NCBI RefSeq assembly: GCF_000300535.1
Contig: NZ_AMSH01000010.1
Coordinates: 1-64,000, forward strand
DNA from: Bacillus xiamenensis
Lineage (GTDB): Bacteria > Bacillota > Bacilli > Bacillales > Bacillaceae
Reading direction: 5' to 3'
Length of the DNA: 64,000 bases
The notes beneath the pieces are model-generated. The model had not been told where the DNA came from. It was given only the letters and a program-made list of their open reading frames with translations, and did not search any database. Shown here one piece after another: positions 34,092 to 42,199 of the stretch (its first letter is position 1; every line of letters begins with the position of its first letter). The position numbers and the translations under genes are program-made.

Positions 34092-34723
34092 TTCGAGTGC
34101 TTTTAATTGACGATCATGAAATGGTGAGAATGGGGCTTGCTGCCTTTTTAGAGGCACAGGCTGATATTGAAGTGATCGGTGAAGCGTCAGATGGACAAAA
34201 AGGTGTAGAACTAGCGGTTGAATTAAAGCCAGACGTGATTTTAATGGATCTTGTCATGGAAGGAATGGACGGCATCGAAGCAACGAAAAGAATTTGTCAG
34301 GAAATAGAGGATGCCAGAATTATCGTGCTGACGAGCTTTATTGATGACGACAAAGTTTACCCAGTCATTGAGGCTGGTGCTTTGAGCTATTTATTAAAAA
34401 CATCGAAGGCAGGGGAAATTGCTGATGCCATTCGATCTGCCAGTATTGGAGAGCCGCGGCTTGAATCAAAAGTAGCGGGAAAGGTCATGAACAAACTCCG
34501 TCATTCATCAAATGGGTCGATTCTGCACGATTCGTTAACCGCAAGAGAAATGGAAATATTAAAGCTGATTGCAGATGGGAAATCGAATAAGGTCATTGCA
34601 GAGGAACTGTTTATTACCATCAAAACAGTCAAGACGCATATTACGAACATTCTTTCCAAGCTTGATGTAGAAGACCGCACACAAGCGGCAGTGTATGCCC
34701 ATCGCCATAAGCTGATTCAATAA
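34088..34723 (+). CDS. liaR: Response regulator LiaR
   Basis: A 211-residue NarL/FixJ response regulator. The receiver domain has DDHEMVR, the phospho-acceptor Asp54 in VILMDLVMEGMDG, LTSF and the lysine of LKTSKAGE. The LuxR-type helix-turn-helix is LTAREMEILKLIADGKSNKV onward near residue 150. It activates liaI-liaH through the inverted repeat found at 30080-30097. It is the last gene of the operon and is followed by a terminator. Confidence 0.92.
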   Translation: MIRVLLIDDHEMVRMGLAAFLEAQADIEVIGEASDGQKGVELAVELKPDVILMDLVMEGMDGIEATKRICQEIEDARIIVLTSFIDDDKVYPVIEAGALSYLLKTSKAGEIADAIRSASIGEPRLESKVAGKVMNKLRHSSNGSILHDSLTAREMEILKLIADGKSNKVIAEELFITIKTVKTHITNILSKLDVEDRTQAAVYAHRHKLIQ

Positions 34724-34727
34724 AAAA

Positions 34728-34755
34728 AACAGCTTTCAAATGAAAGCTGCTAGAA
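34728..34755. terminator. Terminator between liaR and the convergent 126-residue gene
   Basis: CAGCTTTCA and TGAAAGCTG pair around AA with A-rich sequence on the left; it probably works best for the minus-strand gene and moderately for liaR. Confidence 0.6.
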
Positions 34756-34766
34756 CATGCGTGAAA

Positions 34767-35147
34767 TTAGTCCTTCTGTCCTGTGATTGGACGTTCGGAG
34801 AGTTGATGGAGCTCTGGAACTGGGAAAGCCTCCTCCTGCTCCTTGGCCGATTTGTCTTCCAGGGTTTTCTTCATCTCGGATAGCAGCTTTACGCTTTCCT
34901 TTGCCACTGCCGCTTTTTTCTCCTGCAAATCAATGATCTGTGAAAGTCCAACAAATAAACCGCCTCCCACAAGAAGGAGCGCAGGGGTTTGTCCATAATA
35001 AATCACGATCAAAAATGTGCTTGTAAAGCTGTCGGCTTCAATGAAGAAATCTTCTTTTGATTGCACGAATACAACGATTAACAGAAGTATTCCTAGAATC
35101 AAAAATAGAATGCCGGCCGAAAGTAAAGCTCGTTTCATGATTGACAC
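34767..35147 (-). CDS. Uncharacterised two-helix membrane protein downstream of gerA
   Basis: A 126-residue protein with hydrophobic segments at about residues 9-27 and 44-66, then a charged, probably coiled-coil tail (LQEKKAAVAKESVKLLSEMK). I do not recognise the family. AAAGGGTGTC precedes its ATG. It lies 28 bases after the gerAC stop in the same direction, so it may be transcribed with the germinant receptor, which would suggest a forespore membrane role. Its own promoter in the short gap cannot be excluded. Confidence 0.65.
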   Translation of the reverse strand: MSIMKRALLSAGILFLILGILLLIVVFVQSKEDFFIEADSFTSTFLIVIYYGQTPALLLVGGGLFVGLSQIIDLQEKKAAVAKESVKLLSEMKKTLEDKSAKEQEEAFPVPELHQLSERPITGQKD

Positions 35148-35175
35148 CCTTTTTTTCTTACCATTTTAACATACT

Positions 35176-36297
35176 CTATAAGGATTGTGTTGCGCCCTTA
35201 GTCCCGAAGTCACGGATTTTCACATTTGCCTTGTAACGAATATCCGATTCACTAAAAATATCATCCCAATTTTTCGCTTCCTTTCGGTATTCCTTCGGAT
35301 ACGCAATACTTGCTTTTTGATAAAACCCACAAATATCTGCTTTGATCTCGTGCTGTAATTCTTCGATGAAATCTTTCACGTTTTCCTCTAATCTTCGTGC
35401 CACGACTTTCTCAATCTCTTGGATGTATTTTTCATTAAATGAATTTTCTCGTTCATTCCAGTCCTCAGACAATCTTCCGTCTAGGTGAACTGATACATCG
35501 AATTCATATCTGCCGCTGGCTGTTTTACGGGTCTCGATGTTGTGTTTGAGTTTAAATATTTCAAACGAATAGATGCTGTGATCATATTCAAATTCAATCA
35601 CTCCGCCCTTGCCGTCCCCTGTCAGCAGATTGTATGATTGAACCGCTAAGGGAGAGATGTTGGTAAGAAACCGTCTATTCTTAATGATAGAGGCGCCGTC
35701 GATCATTAATTTCCCTTGATTGATACTGACTTTCGGAATGGCAAAGGATACGTTGTTTTGCAAAGCAGAGGAGATATCTCCTAATGAAACGGACTTAAGC
35801 ATACGAACGGTCATTTTCATATTTGCAGATATATCATATAAGGTGGAAGAGGCGGGTTGTCCGTCATCATTAATTTTCAGCATGTCCCCAGGCTTTTCGG
35901 AAGCCATAAAGACGAGGCTGCCCCTTCGTGTTTCATTGTCCCGAATGAATTGATTGATAACCAAATCAAAATTATTTTCTTGAATAAGCTCCTGAGAAAA
36001 CAAATAAATTCTTAACTGCTGAGCGAAAATACGATGCGCCTTTAAAGCAGTTGTGCGAAAAATTTGATGCACTGAATCACCATTTGTTTCAATGATTTTC
36101 GTCGGATCTTTGACACTTGCTTCTTGATCAATCTTTTGCGGAACAAGCACTTGCATAGACAGTTTTAATTTATGCCCCTGATCGCCTTTATCCACTGCAA
36201 ACCCAATCGCCATGTTGAGCTCCTCGATATTAGTACTATCCCAGCACCCGCTTAATAAAACAAGCGTCAGGAAAGCAAAGACCGCTTTCTTTTTCAT
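35176..36297 (-). CDS. gerAC: Spore germination receptor subunit C (lipoprotein) GerAC
   Basis: A 373-residue lipoprotein with lipobox L-S-G-C (Cys18) and the GerC-family domain, beginning with the typical C-W-D-x-x-x-I-E-E-L segment and FAVDKG. It is the outer lipoprotein part of the GerA receptor in the spore inner membrane, which triggers germination on L-alanine in B. subtilis. Its start overlaps the gerAB stop by four bases. The gerA operon beside lia is the B. subtilis arrangement, which supports the A assignment over the paralogous gerB/gerK. Confidence 0.88.
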   Translation of the reverse strand: MKKKAVFAFLTLVLLSGCWDSTNIEELNMAIGFAVDKGDQGHKLKLSMQVLVPQKIDQEASVKDPTKIIETNGDSVHQIFRTTALKAHRIFAQQLRIYLFSQELIQENNFDLVINQFIRDNETRRGSLVFMASEKPGDMLKINDDGQPASSTLYDISANMKMTVRMLKSVSLGDISSALQNNVSFAIPKVSINQGKLMIDGASIIKNRRFLTNISPLAVQSYNLLTGDGKGGVIEFEYDHSIYSFEIFKLKHNIETRKTASGRYEFDVSVHLDGRLSEDWNERENSFNEKYIQEIEKVVARRLEENVKDFIEELQHEIKADICGFYQKASIAYPKEYRKEAKNWDDIFSESDIRYKANVKIRDFGTKGATQSL

Positions 36298-37388
36298 GCT
36301 GCTTTTCGCCTCCTTTTGAAAAACACGATGATGAATAAGAGAAATGGGAGGATGCCGAATAACAAGAAAAATAAGTTGTTGACATAGGCTAAATAAACCC
36401 GAACCGTATCAACATCCTTTGGAAAAATGGCGGCAAGATAGATGACGACGGCCATTAAACCAAGCACCACTTTTTTTGGAAACTTGGTCAGTTTCGATAC
36501 CCCCATTGCGGCAAAAAACGTATACCCTACAAAGCTCGTATAAAGCTGAACAAGCCATACGATCAAAAGAAAGGATTCAATCCGTTCAATAAAGATCCCT
36601 TGAATATCAAATGATTGAAACAATGCAATGGTCGGCCAGGTGAGGGTAGCCGTTTCTTTCACCGTGAGCGCACCAACTACAAGGATATAGGTGAAGATAT
36701 AGATGATCGCAGGAATTAAAAAACCGACGGCCCCATAAGCAAAGGTATGTTTCTGCGACTTCATATAAGCGGGCATGAAGAGCATCATTTCAATGCCGAC
36801 AAATGAAATGGCAGAAGCATTAAAGGATTGAAAGACAGGGGAGAAGCCCTCTCCAAGCACTGGCCGGAGGTTATCGAGCTCAAACTCTTGTACACTGAGT
36901 CCATAGGCCACAAATAAGATAATGAGTGTGACAATGAGAAAAAAAGGACACAGCCTCGCAAAGTCGCCTATACCGCCAATCACAAGATAAAAGCCGACCA
37001 AAATAAAGCTGAGCATCGTCACGGCTATAGGTGTGTTTTGAAGCAGAAAGAACTTCACCATTTCCGACATCGAGCGTACTTCATAGCTGGCGACGCCAAG
37101 AAAATAAATAATGATCAAGAGGTTGGCAATGGTGCCGATCCACTTCCCAAGCCCTTCGTTTGTATAATCATAGTAAGAGGAGAAAGGGACTTTTTTCATC
37201 ATGAGTACATTGGCAAAAATAAAGACAATGTAAATGACGCTCATTAGTAAGAGTGCAATCCAGCCGTCAGGTGTGGACGCTGCCTGAGCCATTGATCTGG
37301 GCAGAACCAACATACTTGCGCCTAGTGTGGTATTCGAGATAATGGCACTTGCCTGATAGCTTGAAATTGACTCTTTATGATTCACCAT
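36294..37388 (-). CDS. gerAB: Spore germination receptor subunit B (amino-acid-permease-like) GerAB
   Basis: A 364-residue membrane protein of the APC-like spore germination permease family with about ten helices. The N terminus reads SSYQASAIISNTTLGASMLV, the family's first helix. The frame is open from 37490, but AAAGGAGAACG lies just before the ATG at 37388, giving the exact usual length. This start lies 14 bases inside the end of gerAA. GerAB is thought to hold the amino acid germinant. Confidence 0.9.
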   Translation of the reverse strand: MVNHKESISSYQASAIISNTTLGASMLVLPRSMAQAASTPDGWIALLLMSVIYIVFIFANVLMMKKVPFSSYYDYTNEGLGKWIGTIANLLIIIYFLGVASYEVRSMSEMVKFFLLQNTPIAVTMLSFILVGFYLVIGGIGDFARLCPFFLIVTLIILFVAYGLSVQEFELDNLRPVLGEGFSPVFQSFNASAISFVGIEMMLFMPAYMKSQKHTFAYGAVGFLIPAIIYIFTYILVVGALTVKETATLTWPTIALFQSFDIQGIFIERIESFLLIVWLVQLYTSFVGYTFFAAMGVSKLTKFPKKVVLGLMAVVIYLAAIFPKDVDTVRVYLAYVNNLFFLLFGILPFLLFIIVFFKRRRKAA

Positions 37389-38799
37389 ATCGTTCTCCTT
37401 TCTTTTGACTTTTGAGCGGAAGTCGAATGATGGAATTGTCTTTGTTTTTATAACTGAACACAAAATCTGGTGAGAAGTAAGGCGTCCCAAAGCTTTTTTG
37501 CCTCGTCAAATGTGTCATCAGAACGAGCATGAATAAAACAATCCCATATAATCCAAAAGTAGCCGCAGTAAACATGGACACAAATCGGAGCACACGAAAG
37601 GACATGCCCATTCCGTATTGCGGAACCGTAAAGGATGCAAGAGCGATGACACTGACGATAATGACCATGATGGAGCTCACAATATGAGCCTGTACAGCCG
37701 CTTGTCCAATGACAACTCCGCCCACCAGTCCAATCGTTTGACCAAGTGGATTTGGTAGTCGTAAGCCGGCTTCCCGCAACAGTTCAATGGTCATTTCCAT
37801 AATAAGTGCCTCGACAATAGGTGGAAAAGGGACATTCTCTCTTGTGCTTGAAATCGAAATAGCCAAAGTGGTGGGCAGAAGACCTTGATGAAAGGAGACA
37901 AGGGCAATATAGATGGCTGATAAAAACAAGGTGAGAAAGATCGAGATAAACCGCAACAATCGTATAAGAGAGGCGGAAATCCAGCGCTCATAATAATCAT
38001 CAGGTGACTGCATAATCGTCGCAAGGGAAGCAGGCACAATTAATATAAAAGGTGAATGATCGACAAAGATAGCGACGCGTCCGTTGTTCAAAGCAGAGGC
38101 AACTTTATCAGGCCGTTCTGTATTTTGAATTTGCGGAAACGGCGAATACACATTGTCTTCAATGAGTTCTTCAAGGACGCCAGAGTCTTGTATGTCATCA
38201 AAGGTGACTTGTTTGAGCCGTTTTTTCACTTCTTTTAAAACAGAAGGATCTACGATATTGTCAATGTACATAATGGTCACTTGGGTGAGTTTCTTCTGAC
38301 CGATTTTCATATCGACGGTTTTGAGATCAGGATTTTTCAAGCGCTGTCTGACAAGAGCTAAGTTCGTATCTAAATCTTCAATAAAGCCAATTTTCGGCCC
38401 TCTTACCACGGTTTCAGATGTAGAATCCCCTAAACTACGTTTCATCGCTCCATGTGTTTCTAGAATATAAGCATGCTGAAATCCGTTAATCAGAACGACA
38501 CAATGTCCTTCGAAAATCGCCTCCAGCAATTCTTCAGAGGTTTTCACAGAACGGGTGGTCATCATTGATAAATTGGATTCCAGCTTCTCTTTTGTCAAAG
38601 AGGAATGATCTTGCAGCAGCAGCTTTAAGAAGGTTTGAATCTGCATCGTTTCGTTCATTTCTTTAATGTATAAATAGTAGACAACCTGTCCGTGAGGTAA
38701 TGTTTTTTTCTCATGGATCAAATCATCCATGTCCTTTAACTGCGGGAGAATGACAGAGAGATTATCGTATAAGTGCTCTTTTAATGGAGTCTGTTTCAA
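37375..38799 (-). CDS. gerAA: Spore germination receptor subunit A GerAA
   Basis: About 474 residues. The N-terminal cytoplasmic domain spans to about residue 230. The GerA-family membrane region contains FPPIVEALIMEMTIELLREAG and PLGQTIGLVGGVVIGQAAV, and four to five helices follow to the C terminus. An ATG at 38820 starts the longest frame, but GAGGCGGGTGATC is spaced for the TTG at 38799 and the protein then begins like known GerAA (xKQTPLKEHLYDNL). It heads gerAA-gerAB-gerAC. Sigma-G control is expected from the family; I could not place a convincing sigma-G promoter upstream. Confidence 0.9.
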   Translation of the reverse strand: MKQTPLKEHLYDNLSVILPQLKDMDDLIHEKKTLPHGQVVYYLYIKEMNETMQIQTFLKLLLQDHSSLTKEKLESNLSMMTTRSVKTSEELLEAIFEGHCVVLINGFQHAYILETHGAMKRSLGDSTSETVVRGPKIGFIEDLDTNLALVRQRLKNPDLKTVDMKIGQKKLTQVTIMYIDNIVDPSVLKEVKKRLKQVTFDDIQDSGVLEELIEDNVYSPFPQIQNTERPDKVASALNNGRVAIFVDHSPFILIVPASLATIMQSPDDYYERWISASLIRLLRFISIFLTLFLSAIYIALVSFHQGLLPTTLAISISSTRENVPFPPIVEALIMEMTIELLREAGLRLPNPLGQTIGLVGGVVIGQAAVQAHIVSSIMVIIVSVIALASFTVPQYGMGMSFRVLRFVSMFTAATFGLYGIVLFMLVLMTHLTRQKSFGTPYFSPDFVFSYKNKDNSIIRLPLKSQKKGERYGES

Positions 38800-38911
38800 A
38801 AGGATCACCCGCCTCAACATTTTTTCTTAGCATTACCTGCTTGAAAAAACAATATTCTGTGTTACATTATTTTGTGGTAAAAGAAAGAATGAGGGTTTTG
38901 GAGGACACAAG

Positions 38912-39079
38912 ATGGCACAAATTCGTTTAGCAGGTACAAAAGAGGAGATCGACCGTATTCTACAGTCATTTGACAAGTATTATGAGGTGACCTATACATC
39001 AAAAGATTACGGAAAAACGAATCCGAAATACAAATATTCCAAAGATGTCCGCGTTTATATTGAACTAAAATTAAAATAA
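38912..39079 (+). CDS. Small DUF3970-like protein (YvzF-type)
   Basis: A 55-residue protein starting MAQIRLAGTKEEIDRILQSF and ending VRVYIELKLK, with an alpha-beta pattern (IRLAG, a helix, YEVTYTSKDYG, VRVYIEL). TTTTGGAGGACACAAG gives a strong ribosome site. It resembles the DUF3970/YvzF family of small Bacillus proteins as I remember it; no function is known. It lies between the divergent gerA operon and fumC. Confidence 0.7.
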   Translation: MAQIRLAGTKEEIDRILQSFDKYYEVTYTSKDYGKTNPKYKYSKDVRVYIELKLK

Positions 39080-39093
39080 AGATAAAATTTTAA

Positions 39094-39108
39094 TTGAAAA
39101 CGCTTAAA
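39094..39108. promoter_or_regulatory. cre-like site upstream of fumC
   Basis: TTGAAAACGCTTAAA differs from the cre consensus at one position, 58 bases before the fumC start. Confidence 0.4.
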
Positions 39109-39166
39109 GGATTTTCGTTTTTTGTATAGAATAGAGTTGAGTGATGAAGCTATGGAGGGATACATA

Positions 39167-40561
39167 ATGACGGAATTTAGAATCGAAAAAGATACAATGG
39201 GCGAAATCAAGGTGCCAAAGGACAAGTTCTGGGGTGCACAAACACAACGAAGCAAAGAAAATTTCAAAATCGGTTCTGAGAAAATGCCAAAGGAAGTTGT
39301 GAATGCGTTTGCAATTTTGAAACGCAGCACAGCGATTGCCAATGAACGTCTTGGTAACCTTGAAAGTGAAAAAGCAGAAGCGATTGCTGCTGTATGTGAT
39401 GACATCATCAGTGGAAAATATGACGAGCATTTCCCGCTGGTTGTCTGGCAAACAGGCAGTGGAACGCAAAGTAACATGAACATGAACGAAGTTGTTGCAA
39501 ATAGAGCAACTGCTTTCTTGAAAGATAAAAATAGTGAACTCAGCATTCACCCGAATGATGACGTCAACCGCAGCCAAAGCTCAAACGATACATTCCCAAC
39601 AGCTATGCACGTGGCAGCTGTTTTAGCTGTGCACAAAAAATTAATACCTGCTATTGACCAATTAAGAGCGACACTTGATGAGAAAGCACAAGCATATCAA
39701 GAGATCGTGAAAATCGGCCGTACGCATTTGCAAGATGCAACGCCGCTGACAGTTGGCCAAGAGATTAGCGGATGGGTGTACATGCTTGATCGTTCAAAAG
39801 AAATGATTCTAGAATCGACTGAAAAAATGAGAGAGCTTGCGATTGGTGGAACGGCTGTCGGTACAGGAATTAACGCACATCCTGAGTTCGGCAAATACGT
39901 GGCTGAAGAAATCAGCCAGCTGACAGGTCAAACATTTAATTCTTCACCAAACAAATTCCATGCGCTAACAAGCCATGATGAAATTACGTATGCACACGGT
40001 GCTCTAAAAGCACTTGCAGCTGATTTAATGAAAATTGCCAATGATGTCAGATGGCTTGCAAGTGGCCCGCGCTGTGGAATTGGCGAATTGATCATTCCTG
40101 AAAATGAGCCAGGCAGCTCCATTATGCCAGGAAAAGTCAACCCAACCCAAAGTGAAGCTTTAACAATGGTTGCAGCGCAAATCATGGGGAATGATGCAAC
40201 GATCGGTTTTGCCGCAAGCCAAGGAAACTTTGAGCTGAACGTATTTAAGCCGGTCATCATCTATAACTTCCTGCAATCAGTTGAACTGCTTGCTGACGGC
40301 ATGAACTCATTCCATGACAAGTGTGCCGTTGGAATCGAACCAAACCTAGAAACAATCGAGAAAAACCTGAAAAATTCATTGATGCTTGTGACGGCGCTTA
40401 ATCCGCACATCGGATATGAAAATGCAGCGAAAATTGCTAAGCTTGCGCACAAAGAAGGGTTAACGCTAAAAGAAGCAGCCCTTCAATTAGAGCTATTAAC
40501 AGAAGAGCAATTTGAAGAGTTTGTGAAACCAGAAGAAATGGTGACACCGAAAGCAAAATAA
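39167..40561 (+). CDS. fumC: Fumarate hydratase, class II
   Basis: A 464-residue fumarase (CitG in B. subtilis) that interconverts fumarate and L-malate in the TCA cycle. It shows the superfamily signature [11 protein letters not shown] near residue 318, [13 protein letters not shown] near 100 and the catalytic-His region [12 protein letters not shown] near 185. GGAGGGATACATA precedes ATG 39167; the frame extends upstream to 39122 without a ribosome site. A GC-rich terminator follows. In B. subtilis it also lies between gerA and yuxN. Confidence 0.96.
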   Translation: MTEFRIEKDTMGEIKVPKDKFWGAQTQRSKENFKIGSEKMPKEVVNAFAILKRSTAIANERLGNLESEKAEAIAAVCDDIISGKYDEHFPLVVWQTGSGTQSNMNMNEVVANRATAFLKDKNSELSIHPNDDVNRSQSSNDTFPTAMHVAAVLAVHKKLIPAIDQLRATLDEKAQAYQEIVKIGRTHLQDATPLTVGQEISGWVYMLDRSKEMILESTEKMRELAIGGTAVGTGINAHPEFGKYVAEEISQLTGQTFNSSPNKFHALTSHDEITYAHGALKALAADLMKIANDVRWLASGPRCGIGELIIPENEPGSSIMPGKVNPTQSEALTMVAAQIMGNDATIGFAASQGNFELNVFKPVIIYNFLQSVELLADGMNSFHDKCAVGIEPNLETIEKNLKNSLMLVTALNPHIGYENAAKIAKLAHKEGLTLKEAALQLELLTEEQFEEFVKPEEMVTPKAK

Positions 40562-40563
40562 GA

Positions 40564-40596
40564 CAACAGGGGCCCGCTGCCCCTGGTTTTTTTGTG
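40564..40596 (+). terminator. Terminator of fumC
   Basis: CAGGGGC and GCCCCTG pair around CCGCT, followed by seven T. Confidence 0.9.
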
Positions 40597-40902
40597 GGAA
40601 AAATGATGAGATGAATGGTGGTTGAGAACGTGAAGACGAGATTGATTAGAGTGAAAAACACGTGAAGTCGAGTTTTTTCAAGCCATATCTCAGGGATACA
40701 GAGGAGTCTGCCCTTTTTGTTATAAAGTGATCAAAGGCGCCCGCAGGATGGGGATCATCTTTGATCTCTCATTTTGAGCTGTCAGAAGAATCACTTGAAG
40801 ATGTTTGAAGGTAACGATATGTTTTGAAACCAAGTTGCTCTGATTGTATGAGCACACTATCAGTAAAGGGAGGATTTGAATTTGATGTTCCATTCACAAC
40901 AA
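40597..40902. other. Intergenic stretch with no supported gene
   Basis: Between the fumC terminator and the convergent TetR gene I find no frame longer than about 40 codons with a ribosome site. A GTG-led plus-strand frame at 40662 is interrupted by in-frame stops at 40728, 40806 and 40812 but reads protein-like between them; it may be a decayed gene. AAAGGGAGGA at 40865-40875 precedes only a nine-codon frame. Confidence 0.5.
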
Positions 40903-40930
40903 TAAACCCAGGGGGGCTGTCCTGGGCTTT
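40903..40930 (-). terminator. Terminator of the TetR-family gene
   Basis: On the minus strand, GCCCAGG and CCTGGGTTTATT form a stem around ACAGCCCC. It overlaps the gene's stop codon region. Confidence 0.65.
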
Positions 40931-41819
40931 ACAAATGGTCCTCTTTCAAAATACGCAAAAGTGACTCAGATATGGTTTGAAGCGGAGGGAACAATTTCAA
41001 TTGGTAGAGCATACCTTTTACAATGACTTGTCTCGGTTTTTGTTTGTTTAACTCATTTTCTAAAATGCCAAGTGCTTCAAATAAATCCGGCTCGTCTTTC
41101 ACATCATAGTGTTCTTCAGCCTGCTCTCTTAATTCTTTTAAAAGAGATTCTGTCAGCGGGTCAAATGATCGTTCATAAATAGGGCCGAACCAGTCGCTTG
41201 CTTGGTCCACAGAAATGAGCGGAAGGTCGTTTCGTTTCATCATACCGCCCATCAAATCATCAATACGGTGAATCATCGTTTTGGCAAGTTCCTCTGCTTC
41301 CAGCTGAAAATCATATAAAATTGCAAGCTCAAAGTAAACATGACTCATGCCCTCAATCGTCAAACAAAGATCAGCCATATAAGGAATCGCCGCATCCCCA
41401 TATACCTGCTTAATGTTATCAATGTGAAGCTGGATCGTTGCAAGCCGAATTTGTTTTGCAAGCTGCTGCGTTTCTTCATTCAATGGAAGAGCCCTGTCGC
41501 TCAGCTGCATTTTAATAAAATCCTTTTGCTGCAAAATATTATCGTAATAGACAGTGAGCTGTTTGCGATAGGCTTCTTTTGGTGTGCCGCCCTCTGTTTG
41601 AACCTCGTGAATCCGGGTAAATACCTTATCGTAATAGTAGTGCAAGATCGAAATGAGCAGTGCTTCCTTTGATTTAAAGTAAAGATAAAAAGCACCCTTT
41701 GACATATGGCATTCATCCGCAATTTCCTGAACAGACGTTGTATTGTAGCCTTTGCTGGCAAATAACTTCATGCCGGCTTCAATGATCATTTTTTCTTTCT
41801 TTTTCAATATGAATGTCAT
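40929..41819 (-). CDS. yuxN: TetR-family transcriptional regulator, YuxN-like
   Basis: A 296-residue regulator. The N-terminal helix-turn-helix (MIIEAGMKLFASKGYNTTSV, then AFYLYFKSKEALL) is classical TetR. The C-terminal part is longer than in typical 190-residue TetR proteins and probably holds a second helical region. Its length and position between fumC and cssS match B. subtilis YuxN. The ATG at 41819 is close behind GAAAGG; a TTG 12 bases later is an alternative. A palindrome at 41962-41975 in the divergent intergenic region is the probable operator. The ligand is unknown. Confidence 0.82.
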   Translation of the reverse strand: MTFILKKKEKMIIEAGMKLFASKGYNTTSVQEIADECHMSKGAFYLYFKSKEALLISILHYYYDKVFTRIHEVQTEGGTPKEAYRKQLTVYYDNILQQKDFIKMQLSDRALPLNEETQQLAKQIRLATIQLHIDNIKQVYGDAAIPYMADLCLTIEGMSHVYFELAILYDFQLEAEELAKTMIHRIDDLMGGMMKRNDLPLISVDQASDWFGPIYERSFDPLTESLLKELREQAEEHYDVKDEPDLFEALGILENELNKQKPRQVIVKGMLYQLKLFPPLQTISESLLRILKEDHL

Positions 41820-41927
41820 CCTTTCTTACCGAGAGACAAATGTCTTAGGAAACGTGCGCGAAGAGATGTGACTTATCGGTCATAAACGACGAAAGTTTTC
41901 AAAAATTAATCAGATTGTAACTTGTTT

Positions 41928-41955
41928 TTTACAGTGTAATTCTTTATATTATAAA
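41928..41955 (+). promoter_or_regulatory. Promoter of the 54-residue gene
   Basis: TTTACA, a 16-base spacer and TATAAA; the predicted start falls at the edge of the TetR-type palindrome. Confidence 0.55.
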
Positions 41956-41961
41956 GTAAGA

Positions 41962-41975
41962 TGACCAACTGGTCA
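41962..41975. promoter_or_regulatory. TetR-type operator
   Basis: TGACCAACTGGTCA has perfect six-base arms around a two-base centre. It lies between the divergent TetR gene and the small gene and overlaps the predicted transcription start of the latter. Confidence 0.65.
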
Positions 41976-41999
41976 AAATATGTGAAAGGATGATGTTCC

Positions 42000-42164
42000 A
42001 TGAGAGAAATCGATGATATGATTAGACGCTTGAAAGCAAAAGGAATTCAAGTAGAAAAAGTCAAAATGCCGAAAGAAACAACCATTGAAAAGAAATGGAT
42101 GTACCAAGCTGGCAAAAAGATCAAAGCCACATACCGTGATTTCACTGGGTATTCATTCATCTAA
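42000..42164 (+). CDS. Uncharacterised 54-residue basic protein
   Basis: Starts MREIDDMIRRLKAKGIQVEK and ends YRDFTGYSFI, rich in lysine and arginine, with no membrane segment or cysteines. GAAAGGATGATG precedes the ATG and a terminator follows. The clear promoter, the TetR palindrome and the well-formed ribosome site argue that it is a real gene. I do not recognise a family. It is probably the main target of the divergent TetR regulator. Confidence 0.65.
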   Translation: MREIDDMIRRLKAKGIQVEKVKMPKETTIEKKWMYQAGKKIKATYRDFTGYSFI

Positions 42165-42165
42165 A

Positions 42166-42199
42166 AAAAGACTGCGGTCAAAAACCTACAGTCTCTTCT
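42166..42199. terminator. Terminator between the 54-residue gene and cssS
   Basis: AAAGACTG and CAGTCTCTT pair, with inner GG/CC pairing around an A-rich loop; an A run precedes it, so it can serve the minus-strand cssS as well. Confidence 0.6.
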
